DNA from: an uncultured Pelagibacteraceae bacterium
GTDB lineage: Bacteria; Pseudomonadota; Alphaproteobacteria; Pelagibacterales; Pelagibacteraceae
DNA length: 64,000 nucleotides
Direction: 5' to 3'
Assembly: GCA_902589305.1 (NCBI GenBank)
Contig: CACISL010000002.1
Coordinates: 1-64,000, forward strand
Below the pieces are notes generated by a model. That model worked only from the letters and a program-made list of their open reading frames with translations, was not told where the DNA came from and ran no database searches. This document shows, piece after piece, positions 19,321 to 28,766 of this stretch. The stretch's first letter is position 1. Each line of letters begins with the position of its first letter. The translations under genes and the position numbers were made by a program.

Positions 19321-20188
19321 AAAAAAATTAAAAAAGAACAGCAAAAAAGTTGATAAATTTTTGCTTAATTTTATAAAAAAACAAAAAAAATCTCTTCTAG
19401 TAGCTCCAATGAAATATGGAGTATTATCAGGCGGAAAAAAAATAAGGTCAACAATTATTTTTGATACAGGAAAATTATTTAAGATAAAAGAAAAAAAACT
19501 TATTAATATTTGTTCAGCTGTTGAATGTATTCACTCCTACTCTCTAATACATGACGATCTACCATGTATGGATAATGATGATTATAGGAGAGGAAAACCT
19601 TCTACGCATAAAAAATTTGGACAAGCAACTGCTGTTTTGGCCGGAAATTCTTTATTAACTCTAGCTTTTGAAATAATTTCTGATTATCAAAATTCAATTA
19701 AATCTAATCACAGAAATGAAATCATTAATTTATTAGCCAATTGTTCTGGTCATACAGGGATAGCTGGAGGTCAAGAATTAGATTTAAAATACGAAAATAA
19801 AACAAAAAAAATTAGCCAAATAATTGAGATGCAAAAAAAAAAAACTGGAAAATTGTTTAACTTTTGCCTTCAATCAGTAGCAATTGTTGCAAACAAAAAT
19901 AAAAAAGAAAAAATATTTTTTGGTAAGCTTGGTGAAGAAATAGGTTTATTATTCCAATTGGCTGATGATTTCTTGGATATTAAAGGATCTAAAGAATTAA
20001 CAGGGAAACCAACAAAAAAAGATGGAAAAAAAGGAAAGTCGACTTTGATAAATTTGATTGGATATGAAAATTCATTTAAGTATGCAGATAAATTAAAAAA
20101 AAATATATTGCTTAAATTAAAAAAACATGGAAAAGATGCTAAAGACTTAACAGAAACAATAAAATTTATATTAGATAGAAATTTTTAA
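19313..20188 (+). CDS. ispA: Farnesyl diphosphate synthase
   Basis: A 291-residue trans-prenyltransferase with the first aspartate-rich motif [20 protein letters not shown] and the second [21 protein letters not shown] precedes the first motif. It extends DMAPP/IPP to the C15 diphosphate that feeds quinone and undecaprenyl chains, and possibly carotenoid/retinal precursors. The short form with the DDxxxxD first motif fits bacterial IspA. It lies between xseB and dxs with 8-nt and 1-nt overlaps. Confidence 0.94.
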   Translation: MIKKKLKKNSKKVDKFLLNFIKKQKKSLLVAPMKYGVLSGGKKIRSTIIFDTGKLFKIKEKKLINICSAVECIHSYSLIHDDLPCMDNDDYRRGKPSTHKKFGQATAVLAGNSLLTLAFEIISDYQNSIKSNHRNEIINLLANCSGHTGIAGGQELDLKYENKTKKISQIIEMQKKKTGKLFNFCLQSVAIVANKNKKEKIFFGKLGEEIGLLFQLADDFLDIKGSKELTGKPTKKDGKKGKSTLINLIGYENSFKYADKLKKNILLKLKKHGKDAKDLTETIKFILDRNF

Positions 20189-22107
20189 TGGTTAGATTAA
20201 TCAAACAGATAAATTTTCCTGCAGATTTGAGAAAATTCAAGAAAGAAAATTTAAAACAAATCTCAAATGAGTTAAGAGACGAACTAATCGATGTAGTCTC
20301 TGAAACTGGGGGACATCTTGGAGCAGGGTTGGGTGTCGTAGAATTAACAGTTGCATTACATTATGTCTTTAATACTCCTAAAGATAAATTAGTTTGGGAT
20401 GTAAGCCACCAATGCTACCCTCATAAAATAATTACTGGAAGAAGAGATCGTATTAAAACTTTAAGAAAAGGTGGAGGTTTATCTGGTTTTACAAAAAGAA
20501 CTGAAAGTGAGTATGATCCATTTGGCGCCGCACATAGTTCAACTTCTATTTCTTCAACTTTGGGAATGGCTGTAGCAAAAAAATTATCCAACAATAAAAA
20601 TAATGTAATTGCTGTGATTGGAGATGGAGCCATGAGCGCAGGAATGGCATACGAAGCTATGAATAATGCTGGAGCTTTAAAATCAAATCTAATTGTTGTT
20701 TTGAATGATAACGATATGTCTATTGCTAGGCCAGTAGGAGCTATGAGCAACTACTTAGCAAAATTATTATCTGGAAAGATATATTTTAGTTTTAGAGAAA
20801 CTGTTAAAATGGTGATATCTGCATTTTCTAAAAGATTTAGTCAAAAAGCAGGTAAAGCGGAGGATTTATTAAGGAATATTGTGACGGGGGGTACTTTATT
20901 TAGTGAATTAGGATTTTACTATGTTGGTCCTATTGATGGCCACGACGTAGAAAATTTGGTTCAAATTTTTGAAAATGTAAAGAACTCTGAGCATCAAGGA
21001 CCTGTTCTAATTCACGTAAGAACTCAAAAAGGTAAAGGATATGAGCCAGCAGAAAATTCAGGCGATAAATATCACGGGGTTTCAAAATTTAATATTTCTA
21101 CTGGGGAGCAATCAAAATCAAAACATAATACTCCATCGTATACTAAAGTGTTTGCAGATACTTTAATTAAGCATGCTGAACAAGATACAAAAATAATAGG
21201 AATTACAGGAGCTATGCCATCTGGCACAGGGTTAAATTTATTTGAAAAAAAATTTCCAGATAGAACATTTGATGTAGGAATAGCTGAACAGCATGCGGTA
21301 ACATTTGCTGCTGGACTAGCAACTGAAGGTTACAAGCCTTATGCCGCAATTTATTCCACATTTTTACAAAGAGCATATGATCAAGTAGTCCATGATGTTG
21401 CTCTACAATCACTTCCTGTAAGATTTGCAATTGATAGAGCAGGTTTGGTTGGTGCTGACGGGCCAACTCATGCAGGTTCTTTCGATATAACATATTTGTC
21501 AACATTACCTAACTTTATTGTAATGGCAGCAAGCGACGAAGCAGAGCTCGTAAAGATGATAAATACTTCAGTACAAATTAATGATAGACCTTCAGCTTTT
21601 AGGTATCCCAGGGGAAATGGATTAGGGGTTGACTTACCTTCTATAAAAGAAATTTTAGAAATTGGTAAAGCTAGAATTATTAAAGAAGGTAAAAAAGTAG
21701 CTTTATTAAATTTTGGAACTAGACTTGAGGAATGCAGAAGGGCTTCAGAAAAACTTTTAAAAGATGGAATAGAATGTACAATTGTTGATGCAAGATTTGC
21801 TAAACCTCTCGATGAAAAATTAATAATGGAAATCGCAACTAATCATGAGGTCTTAATATCAATCGAAGAGGGATCAATTGGTGGGTTCGGTTCTCATGTA
21901 ATGCAATTGTTATCGGATAGAGGTGTTTTTGACAGCGGATTGAAATTTAGATCAATGATACTGCCAGACATATTTATTGACCAAGATACTCCAGAAAAAA
22001 TGTACGAATTAGCTGGTTTAGACAGTTTATCAATAGCTAACAAAGTTAAAGAAACTCTTAATTCTAATATTATTTTAGCAAAAAATAAAAATAAAATTTC
22101 AAATTAA
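20188..22107 (+). CDS. dxs: 1-deoxy-D-xylulose-5-phosphate synthase
   Basis: The 639-residue thiamine-diphosphate enzyme commits pyruvate and glyceraldehyde-3-phosphate to the MEP isoprenoid pathway. The thiamine site [18 protein letters not shown], the early [20 protein letters not shown] and the transketolase-type [18 protein letters not shown] are all intact. Length is normal. Beyond quinones, this pathway would supply retinal for the proteorhodopsin 16 kb away. Stop overlaps the aroC stop by 4 nt on the other strand. Confidence 0.98.
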   Translation: MVRLIKQINFPADLRKFKKENLKQISNELRDELIDVVSETGGHLGAGLGVVELTVALHYVFNTPKDKLVWDVSHQCYPHKIITGRRDRIKTLRKGGGLSGFTKRTESEYDPFGAAHSSTSISSTLGMAVAKKLSNNKNNVIAVIGDGAMSAGMAYEAMNNAGALKSNLIVVLNDNDMSIARPVGAMSNYLAKLLSGKIYFSFRETVKMVISAFSKRFSQKAGKAEDLLRNIVTGGTLFSELGFYYVGPIDGHDVENLVQIFENVKNSEHQGPVLIHVRTQKGKGYEPAENSGDKYHGVSKFNISTGEQSKSKHNTPSYTKVFADTLIKHAEQDTKIIGITGAMPSGTGLNLFEKKFPDRTFDVGIAEQHAVTFAAGLATEGYKPYAAIYSTFLQRAYDQVVHDVALQSLPVRFAIDRAGLVGADGPTHAGSFDITYLSTLPNFIVMAASDEAELVKMINTSVQINDRPSAFRYPRGNGLGVDLPSIKEILEIGKARIIKEGKKVALLNFGTRLEECRRASEKLLKDGIECTIVDARFAKPLDEKLIMEIATNHEVLISIEEGSIGGFGSHVMQLLSDRGVFDSGLKFRSMILPDIFIDQDTPEKMYELAGLDSLSIANKVKETLNSNIILAKNKNKISN

Positions 22108-23186
22108 TCGCACTGAGCTCTGTGCATTAGTACATGATCTAGTATTACACAATTCATCATTGCTTCACCTATCGGCACTGCTCTTATACCCACGCAAGGA
22201 TCATGTCTTCCTTTTACAGAAATTTTAGTATTCTTACCTTTTTTATCTATAGTGTTTCTACTAGTTAGGATTGATGAAGTTGGTTTTACCGCAAAAGATG
22301 CAATTATATCTTGACCAGAAGAAATTCCACCTAAAATACCCCCTGCTTGATTTGATTTAAATTTGATCCCTTTTGAATCTTTTCTTATTTCATCAGAGTT
22401 TTCTTCTCCACTTAAAAAAGCTGCACTCATTCCTGCTCCAATATTTACACCTTTGACTGCATTAATGCTCATCAGCGCTGCTGCAATGTCAGTATCTAAT
22501 TTAGAATATATAGGTGCCCCTAAACCTACTGGAACCCCAGTCGCTCTTAGTTCAATTATTGCGCCACAAGATGAGCCTGCTTTTCTCACTGCTAATAGAT
22601 ATTTTTCCCAAAGTTTTACAGAATTTTTATCGGGACAGAAAAACGGATTTTTTCTTATTTCTTTATCGTTCCAGTTTGATTTATCGCAAGACATTAAACC
22701 TAATTGTGTTACTGCTCCAACTACATTAAATTTTGAACCTAACGTTTTTTTAAGTACAATTTTTGCTATTGCGCCTGCTGCTACTCTACTAGCCGTTTCC
22801 CTAGCTGATTGCCTTCCACCACCCCTGTAGTCCCTAATGCCGTATTTTTTAAAATAAGTATAATCAGCATGACCAGGTCTAAACTTACTTTTTATTGTTT
22901 CATAGTCTCTTGATCTTTTATCTTCATTATGAATAATAATTGAAATTGGTGTGCCGGTTGTTTTACCTTCAAAAATACCGGACAAAATTGTTACTTTGTC
23001 AGATTCTTTTCTTTGAGTGGTAAATTTAGATTGACCCGGTCTTCTCCTGTCCATATCTCCTTGAATATCATTCTCAGATAAAGGTATATTCGGTGGACAA
23101 CCGTCAATTACACAGCCAATAGCAGGGCCGTGTGACTCACCCCACGTTGTAAATCTAAATATTTTCCCAAAAGTATTAAAAGACAT
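22104..23186 (-). CDS. aroC: Chorismate synthase
   Basis: A 360-residue FMN-dependent enzyme closing the shikimate pathway (EPSP to chorismate). The N-terminus [23 protein letters not shown], the middle [37 protein letters not shown] and the C-terminal [18 protein letters not shown] are the family signatures. Full length. It stands alone on the minus strand between dxs and pdxH; its start is 34 nt from the divergent pdxH. Confidence 0.98.
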   Translation of the reverse strand: MSFNTFGKIFRFTTWGESHGPAIGCVIDGCPPNIPLSENDIQGDMDRRRPGQSKFTTQRKESDKVTILSGIFEGKTTGTPISIIIHNEDKRSRDYETIKSKFRPGHADYTYFKKYGIRDYRGGGRQSARETASRVAAGAIAKIVLKKTLGSKFNVVGAVTQLGLMSCDKSNWNDKEIRKNPFFCPDKNSVKLWEKYLLAVRKAGSSCGAIIELRATGVPVGLGAPIYSKLDTDIAAALMSINAVKGVNIGAGMSAAFLSGEENSDEIRKDSKGIKFKSNQAGGILGGISSGQDIIASFAVKPTSSILTSRNTIDKKGKNTKISVKGRHDPCVGIRAVPIGEAMMNCVILDHVLMHRAQCD

Positions 23187-23220
23187 AGATAATTAATGTA
23201 TAGATTATTTTAAATAAATT

Positions 23221-23853
23221 ATGAATCAAAAAAATGGCAAAAATTCACTTGGTATCGATATTTGCTTTGAAGAACTAGACAATCCTATAGATTTGTTCAA
23301 AAAATGGTTTTCTACAGCAGAGAAAAGTGAAATAAACGATCCTAATGCTGTCGCAGTTGCAACCTCAAACCAAAATAATCAACCTAATGTAAGGATGGTT
23401 TTGCTTAAAGGGCTTAGTGATAAAGGATTTGTTTTTTACACCAATTTGAATAGTAAAAAAGGTATTGAACTAAAAGTTAATCAAAAAGCTTCTATGTGCT
23501 TTCATTGGAAAAGTATAAGACGGCAAGTAAGAGCTATCGGAAAAGTTAAGGAAGTTTCAACAAAAGAAGCTGACGACTATTTTCATTCACGTCCATATAA
23601 GAACAAGATAGGAGCATGGGCATCATCTCAATCAGAGGTATTGGACCAAAGAGAAACATTTTTAAAAAAGGTAAAAGAATTTGAAAAAAAATTCCCAGAT
23701 CAAAATAAAGTTCCACGTCCACCTCACTGGTCTGGCTGGAGATTATTACCAGAAGAAGTAGAATTTTGGCTAGATGGCGAAGGAAGAATTCACGAAAGAT
23801 TAAATTATAAAAAGATAAATGATAAATGGAAGAAGGAACTTCTTTATCCTTAA
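23221..23853 (+). CDS. pdxH: Pyridoxamine 5'-phosphate oxidase
   Basis: The 210-residue FMN enzyme forms pyridoxal 5'-phosphate from PNP/PMP. FMN-binding segments include PNVRMVLLKGLSDKGFVFYTNLNSKKG and CFHWKSIRRQVRAIGKV; the C-terminal PRPPHWSGWRLLPEEVEFW and HERLNY are typical. Full length. It is monocistronic, divergent from aroC and convergent with the polyprenyl synthase gene, sharing a TTAA for both stops. Confidence 0.96.
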   Translation: MNQKNGKNSLGIDICFEELDNPIDLFKKWFSTAEKSEINDPNAVAVATSNQNNQPNVRMVLLKGLSDKGFVFYTNLNSKKGIELKVNQKASMCFHWKSIRRQVRAIGKVKEVSTKEADDYFHSRPYKNKIGAWASSQSEVLDQRETFLKKVKEFEKKFPDQNKVPRPPHWSGWRLLPEEVEFWLDGEGRIHERLNYKKINDKWKKELLYP

Positions 23854-24863
23854 AAAGATCTATTTAGACTAAAGCTTGTTAAATTCTGTAAAATTTTTTT
23901 ATCTTTAGACTCAGGAAAAATTGCCAGAGCATCAAATGAAACATTTACAAAATATTCAGCTTTTTTAAATGTAGCCTCAACTGCTTTGTACTTATATATC
24001 AAAGCTAGTATTTCACTAAAATCTTCCTCAGTTCTTTTTTCTTTTTTCATTGCTTCAGATAAAAAGGTCTTTTCTTCCTCATTACCTTTTTGGAAAATAG
24101 TAATTAGTGGAAGTGTTACTTTTCCCTCAAAAAAATCTTTTCCAACTTCTTTTCCAAATACTTTTTCTTTTGCATAATAATCAAGCGCATCATCAGCTAT
24201 CTGGAAAGCTAATCCTAGATTTCTTCCATAAGACTCTAATGCTTTCTTTTCTTTTTCATTACTTTTAGATAAGCAAGCACCAGTTTTTGTAGAGGCAGCA
24301 AAAAGGGATGCGGTTTTTAAATTAATAATTTCGATGTAAGTTTCCTCAAGAAGATCAGCCTCTCCTTTATGCTGAAGTTGTAATACTTCACCTTGTGCAA
24401 TTTTTGCTGAAGTAGAGGATAAAAGTTTTAAAATTTCCAAATCTCCATCTTCAACCATCATTTCAAAACATCTACTCAAAAGATAATCGCCAACTAAAAT
24501 TGAAGACTGGTTTCCCCAAATTGAATTTGTAGTTTTTACACCTCTTCTTAACTCACTTACATCAATGACATCATCATGCAATAATGTTGCTGAGTGTATT
24601 AACTCAACACAAGCAGCTAAGTTTATATCTCTAACTTCATCTTTATAACCAGTTAATTTAGCTGATTGTAAAGTTAATAATGCTCGTAGTCTTTTACCAC
24701 CAGAATTAAGATGGTGGTTGGTCATTTTTTCAATTAGATCTACATCGCTTTTGAGCTTCCTAAGAATCAAGTCTTCAACCTTACTTAGTTTTCCGTTTAA
24801 AAGGTTTTTGAGTTCTAAGTAAGCAGAATTTGCCGATTTTTTTAGTGGTACTACTGATCCCAT
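23850..24863 (-). CDS. ispB: Long-chain polyprenyl diphosphate synthase (octaprenyl type)
   Basis: A 337-residue trans-prenyltransferase with GGKRLRALLTL, a DDVID first motif (LLHDDVIDVSELRRG) and a second motif FQIADDALDYYA. The residue pattern before the first DDxxD lacks the bulky residues of short-chain enzymes, so it probably makes the ubiquinone side chain; chain length (C40-C50) cannot be decided from sequence by eye. It is the second prenyltransferase of the window, distinct from ispA. Confidence 0.88.
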   Translation of the reverse strand: MGSVVPLKKSANSAYLELKNLLNGKLSKVEDLILRKLKSDVDLIEKMTNHHLNSGGKRLRALLTLQSAKLTGYKDEVRDINLAACVELIHSATLLHDDVIDVSELRRGVKTTNSIWGNQSSILVGDYLLSRCFEMMVEDGDLEILKLLSSTSAKIAQGEVLQLQHKGEADLLEETYIEIINLKTASLFAASTKTGACLSKSNEKEKKALESYGRNLGLAFQIADDALDYYAKEKVFGKEVGKDFFEGKVTLPLITIFQKGNEEEKTFLSEAMKKEKRTEEDFSEILALIYKYKAVEATFKKAEYFVNVSFDALAIFPESKDKKILQNLTSFSLNRSF

Positions 24864-25010
24864 ATAGAAACTTTATATTTGTTTTTGATAAATAATAAAT
24901 TTTTAATTAGACACCTGGTGACGCACCCATAATTCAACTAGAAGTAGCGTAATTATTAATTAAAATTTAATTTTTTACTGTTATAAGAATATAATTAATC
25001 ATCAAAAAAT

Positions 25011-25823
25011 ATGTTTTCAATTTTTAAGAAAAAAAAAGTAGTTCCGCATGTGAGACTAACTGGAATTATAGGTTCGGCGGGCAAATTTAAACAAGGCATG
25101 GAATTAGCCAATCAAAGAGATATTTTAAAGAAGGCTTTTGCAGTAAAAAAAATTACACATGTTGCAATATCAATAAATTCTCCTGGAGGATCACCAGTTC
25201 AGTCACATTTAATTTATAGCTATATTAGACAGCTGGCTGAAAAAAATAAAGTAAAAGTTATAATATTTGCCGAAGACGTTGCGGCATCCGGGGGATATTT
25301 TATTGCATGCGCAGGAGACGAAATTTATGCAAACTCAAGTTCTATAATTGGATCAATTGGAGTCATTTCTGCGTCATTTGGTTTTAAAGACTTAATTCAA
25401 AAAATTGGAGTTGAAAGAAGAGTTTATACAGCGGGAAAAAATAAAAGCACTTTAGATCCATTTAAAGAGGAAAACGAGGAGGACATTAAAAGATTAAAAA
25501 CTATACAACTTGAATTACATGAGGACTTTATTAAAGTTGTCCAGAAAAGTAGAGGCACAAAGCTTAAAGAGCCGGAAAAAAATAATATTTTTACTGGAGA
25601 ATTTTGGACTGGAAAAACATCATTAAAGCTAGGGCTTATTGATGGAATTGGAAATGCTGACCAAGTATTAAAAGAAAAATTTGGGGAAAAAGTAATTATT
25701 AAAACATTTGAAAAACCAAAAGGTTTTATTGCAAGAAAACTTTCGTCATCTGTTCAAGACCCAGTTGAAAAACTTGTAAATTTAATTGAAGAAAAATCGA
25801 TGTGGCAAAAATTTGGTTTATAG
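25011..25823 (+). CDS. S49-family serine peptidase (SohB/SppA-like)
   Basis: The 270-residue protein is a single-domain S49 peptidase. SINSPGGSPVQSHLIYSYI forms the oxyanion segment and VAASGGYFIACAGDEIYANSSSIIGSIGVIS contains the nucleophile serine in ASGGY. A lysine in the later GKNKSTLDPFKEENEED region is the likely general base. There is no obvious signal peptide or strong membrane helix. It may clear signal peptides or membrane protein fragments. It is directly followed by glyQ with no gap, the start of the sohB-glyQ-glyS-ppdK order seen in other alphaproteobacteria. Confidence 0.88.
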   Translation: MFSIFKKKKVVPHVRLTGIIGSAGKFKQGMELANQRDILKKAFAVKKITHVAISINSPGGSPVQSHLIYSYIRQLAEKNKVKVIIFAEDVAASGGYFIACAGDEIYANSSSIIGSIGVISASFGFKDLIQKIGVERRVYTAGKNKSTLDPFKEENEEDIKRLKTIQLELHEDFIKVVQKSRGTKLKEPEKNNIFTGEFWTGKTSLKLGLIDGIGNADQVLKEKFGEKVIIKTFEKPKGFIARKLSSSVQDPVEKLVNLIEEKSMWQKFGL

Positions 25824-26708
25824 ATGCCAGCTAAAAAAAAAGTCAAAAAAAAAAATAACTCTATTTCTTTTCAAGATATAACAATGAATCTTCAAAAATT
25901 TTGGGGAAGAAATGGCTGTGTAATTTTACAACCATACGATTTAGAGGTTGGGGCTGGGACTTTTCATCCTGCTACCACGTTAAGATCTCTGGGACCTAAA
26001 CCTTGGAAAGCTGCTTATGTTCAGCCTTCAAGACGACCAACGGACGGTAGATATGGTGAAAACCCAAATCGTTTACAACATTATTATCAATATCAAGTAA
26101 TTATTAAACCATCACCGAGCAACATTAAACAAACATATTTAAAAAGCTTAGCGGCTATTGGTATTGATGTAAAAAATCATGACATCCGTTTTGTTGAAGA
26201 TGATTGGGAAAGTCCAACCCTAGGTGCAGCAGGATTAGGATGGGAAGTTTGGTGTGATGGAATGGAGATTACTCAATTTACTTATTTTCAACAAATGACA
26301 GGCATAGAATGTAAACCTATTCCAGTTGAAATTACTTATGGCCTTGAGAGGCTATGTATGTTTGTTCAAGAAAAAAATAATGTTTTTGACCTGGATTGGA
26401 ACAATAATGGTGTGAAATATAAAGAAGTTTTCTTTCAAGCTGAAAAAGAATTTTCTGCTTATAACTTTGAGTTTGCAAATACTGATACTTTACTTAAAAG
26501 CTTTGAAAATACTGAAAACGAATGTAAATCTTTACTCGAAAAAAATTTATCACTTCCTGCATATGACCAATGTTTAAAAGCAAGTCATATTTTTAATTTA
26601 TTAGATGCTCGTGGTGTAATTGGTGTTGCAGAAAGAACTGGTTATATTACCAGGATTAGGGAGCTCGCAAAAGGTTGCGGAGCCTTATGGTTGAGATCAC
26701 AAAGTTAA
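25824..26708 (+). CDS. glyQ: Glycyl-tRNA synthetase alpha subunit
   Basis: A 294-residue class II synthetase subunit holding the catalytic core. [53 protein letters not shown] (motif 2 region) and [13 protein letters not shown] (motif 3) are signatures. It works as an alpha2beta2 complex with GlyS, encoded 3 nt downstream. Eubacterial two-subunit type, full length. Confidence 0.98.
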   Translation: MPAKKKVKKKNNSISFQDITMNLQKFWGRNGCVILQPYDLEVGAGTFHPATTLRSLGPKPWKAAYVQPSRRPTDGRYGENPNRLQHYYQYQVIIKPSPSNIKQTYLKSLAAIGIDVKNHDIRFVEDDWESPTLGAAGLGWEVWCDGMEITQFTYFQQMTGIECKPIPVEITYGLERLCMFVQEKNNVFDLDWNNNGVKYKEVFFQAEKEFSAYNFEFANTDTLLKSFENTENECKSLLEKNLSLPAYDQCLKASHIFNLLDARGVIGVAERTGYITRIRELAKGCGALWLRSQS

Positions 26709-26711
26709 ATT

Positions 26712-28766
26712 ATGGCAGAACTTTTATTGGAATTATATAGTGAGGAAATTCCACCACAATTACAAATAGCAGCAAGGTCTCAAATAAAACAATTTATTGA
26801 AAATTCTTTTGATGGGGGCAGTATAAAGTATAACGAGCTATTAGTTTATTCGTCGCCAACAAGACTTATGGTATTCATAAATAATCTTGCTGAGAAAATT
26901 AAAATAAGGGCAAAAGAAATCAAAGGACCTAAGGTAGGCTCCCCTGATCAAGTGCTAAAAGGTTTTATAAAAGCTAAAAATGTCAATGAGAAAGACTTAA
27001 TTGAAAAAGATACTGATAAAGGTAAATTTTATTTTATAAAAACAGAAACTCAATCAATTTTAGTCGAAGATTTATTAGTCAAAATTATTCCAAAAGCAAT
27101 AGGATCAATTAGCTGGAAAAAATCAATGAAATGGTCAGACTATAATTTGATGTGGGGTAGACCGCTCAGGTCAATTTTTGCAAAATTTAACAATAAAAAA
27201 TTATCGTTCAAATTTGAACATATTGACTCTACCGATAATGTAATTGTTGAACAAGACTTAATTACAAAAACTAAAAAAATAAAAGATTTCAAAGATTACT
27301 GCAATTTTTTAAAAAGTAACAAAATAATCTTAGATCATCAGGAAAGAGAAGAGATTATTTTAAAAAAAGTAAGTTCATTTTCTAAATCTAAACAATACAA
27401 AGAGACCCTAAATTCAAAGCTTTTAGAAGAAGTCGTTAATATTGTAGAGGATCCAAATTTACTTCATGTTAATTTTAATAAAGATTATCTAGAAATACCT
27501 AAAGAAATTATAATCTCTACTTTAGAGAAACATCAGAGATATTTCCCAATTTTTGATAGTAGAGATCGATTAACAAATTATTTTTTTGTTATAGCTAATA
27601 AAAAAGATGAACAAAAATTAATTAGTCAAGGAAACAAAAGAGTTGTCGAAGCTAGACTAGCTGATGCCAAATTTTTCTGGGATAAAGATCGATCTAAAAA
27701 TTTGATTAAACAAATAGCAAATCTTAAATCAGTAACTTTCTATGAAAAACTGGGAACTATTTATGATAAAACACAAAGATTAAGACAATTGGCCGGTTTA
27801 TTATCTGATGATTTAAATATTAATAAAGAAAAAGTTCAGGTTGCAGCATCTATTTCTAAATCAGACTTATGTTCAGACTTAGTTAGAGAATACCCAGAGC
27901 TTCAAGGTGTAATGGGAAAATATTTTGCATTAGCCCAAGGATTTGACGAGGATGTGGCCAACTCAGTAAGTGATCATTACTTACCAACTGGTCTTACATC
28001 AGTCTTACCTAAGAAGCCTTTCAGCTATTCTATTTCAATAGTAGATAAAATAGATTCTTTAGTTGGTTTTTTTGTAATTAATGAAAAACCAACAAGTTCA
28101 AAAGATCCTTTTGCTTTAAGGCGAGCTGCTATTGGATTACTTAGAATAATTATAGAAAATAAATTATCATTTAAGCTTAAAGATTTAATTAGTTACGCCA
28201 TAAGACTTTACCAAGAACAAGGTGTTGAAATAATTAATAAAAAAACAGAGCGAGATGTTCTGGAATTTATAAAAGAAAGAATGCGAAACGTACTAAAAAT
28301 GAAAAATATTAAGACTGATATTATTGAGGCCTCAGTCAGTTCTCACATTGGAGATAATTTCTTAGCTCTCTATGCAAAAACTCTTTTAATGAATAAATAC
28401 AAAAATAAAGGCATTGGATTAAATGCGATTAGTTCCTATAAAAGAGCTTCAAATATTTTAGACAAAGCTGGCAAAAGAATCACCGGTAGACCCGATGCCG
28501 TATTATTTAGAAAAGATGAAGAAAAAATACTTCATGAAAAAATAAACGAGATACGGAAAGCTTTTACAGTTAAAGATGATAATAAAGATTACGAAAGCTT
28601 GTTGATAAAGCTTTCTGATACTAAAGAGTCTACGGATAATTTTTTTGACAACGTTGTTGTAAATGATGAAAATCAAGATATTAAAAATAATCGATTAGAG
28701 TTGTTAAAAATGTTCTGTAATACTTTTGACAACTTTATAGATTTTTCAAAATTAGAGGGTCAATAA
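26712..28766 (+). CDS. glyS: Glycyl-tRNA synthetase beta subunit
   Basis: The 684-residue partner of GlyQ binds tRNA-Gly. The N-terminus ELLLELYSEEIPPQLQIAA, the central EKHQRYFPIFDS and VVEARLADAKFFWDKDR, and KDPFALRRAAIGLLRI are typical family blocks. An HD-like segment and a C-terminal anticodon-binding region (about 560-680) follow. Its stop overlaps the ppdK start by 1 nt. Confidence 0.97.
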   Translation: MAELLLELYSEEIPPQLQIAARSQIKQFIENSFDGGSIKYNELLVYSSPTRLMVFINNLAEKIKIRAKEIKGPKVGSPDQVLKGFIKAKNVNEKDLIEKDTDKGKFYFIKTETQSILVEDLLVKIIPKAIGSISWKKSMKWSDYNLMWGRPLRSIFAKFNNKKLSFKFEHIDSTDNVIVEQDLITKTKKIKDFKDYCNFLKSNKIILDHQEREEIILKKVSSFSKSKQYKETLNSKLLEEVVNIVEDPNLLHVNFNKDYLEIPKEIIISTLEKHQRYFPIFDSRDRLTNYFFVIANKKDEQKLISQGNKRVVEARLADAKFFWDKDRSKNLIKQIANLKSVTFYEKLGTIYDKTQRLRQLAGLLSDDLNINKEKVQVAASISKSDLCSDLVREYPELQGVMGKYFALAQGFDEDVANSVSDHYLPTGLTSVLPKKPFSYSISIVDKIDSLVGFFVINEKPTSSKDPFALRRAAIGLLRIIIENKLSFKLKDLISYAIRLYQEQGVEIINKKTERDVLEFIKERMRNVLKMKNIKTDIIEASVSSHIGDNFLALYAKTLLMNKYKNKGIGLNAISSYKRASNILDKAGKRITGRPDAVLFRKDEEKILHEKINEIRKAFTVKDDNKDYESLLIKLSDTKESTDNFFDNVVVNDENQDIKNNRLELLKMFCNTFDNFIDFSKLEGQ

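Noticed and set aside
22363-22830. 155-residue plus-strand frame opposite aroC
   Set aside because: Shadow of chorismate synthase in the complementary strand with no motif of its own.
24864-25010. 147-nt gap before the S49 peptidase gene, with a less A/T-rich patch at about 24906-24950
   Set aside because: I could not form a convincing RNA gene, terminator or small protein; only a weak ACGC/GCGT pair is visible. It may hold the promoter.
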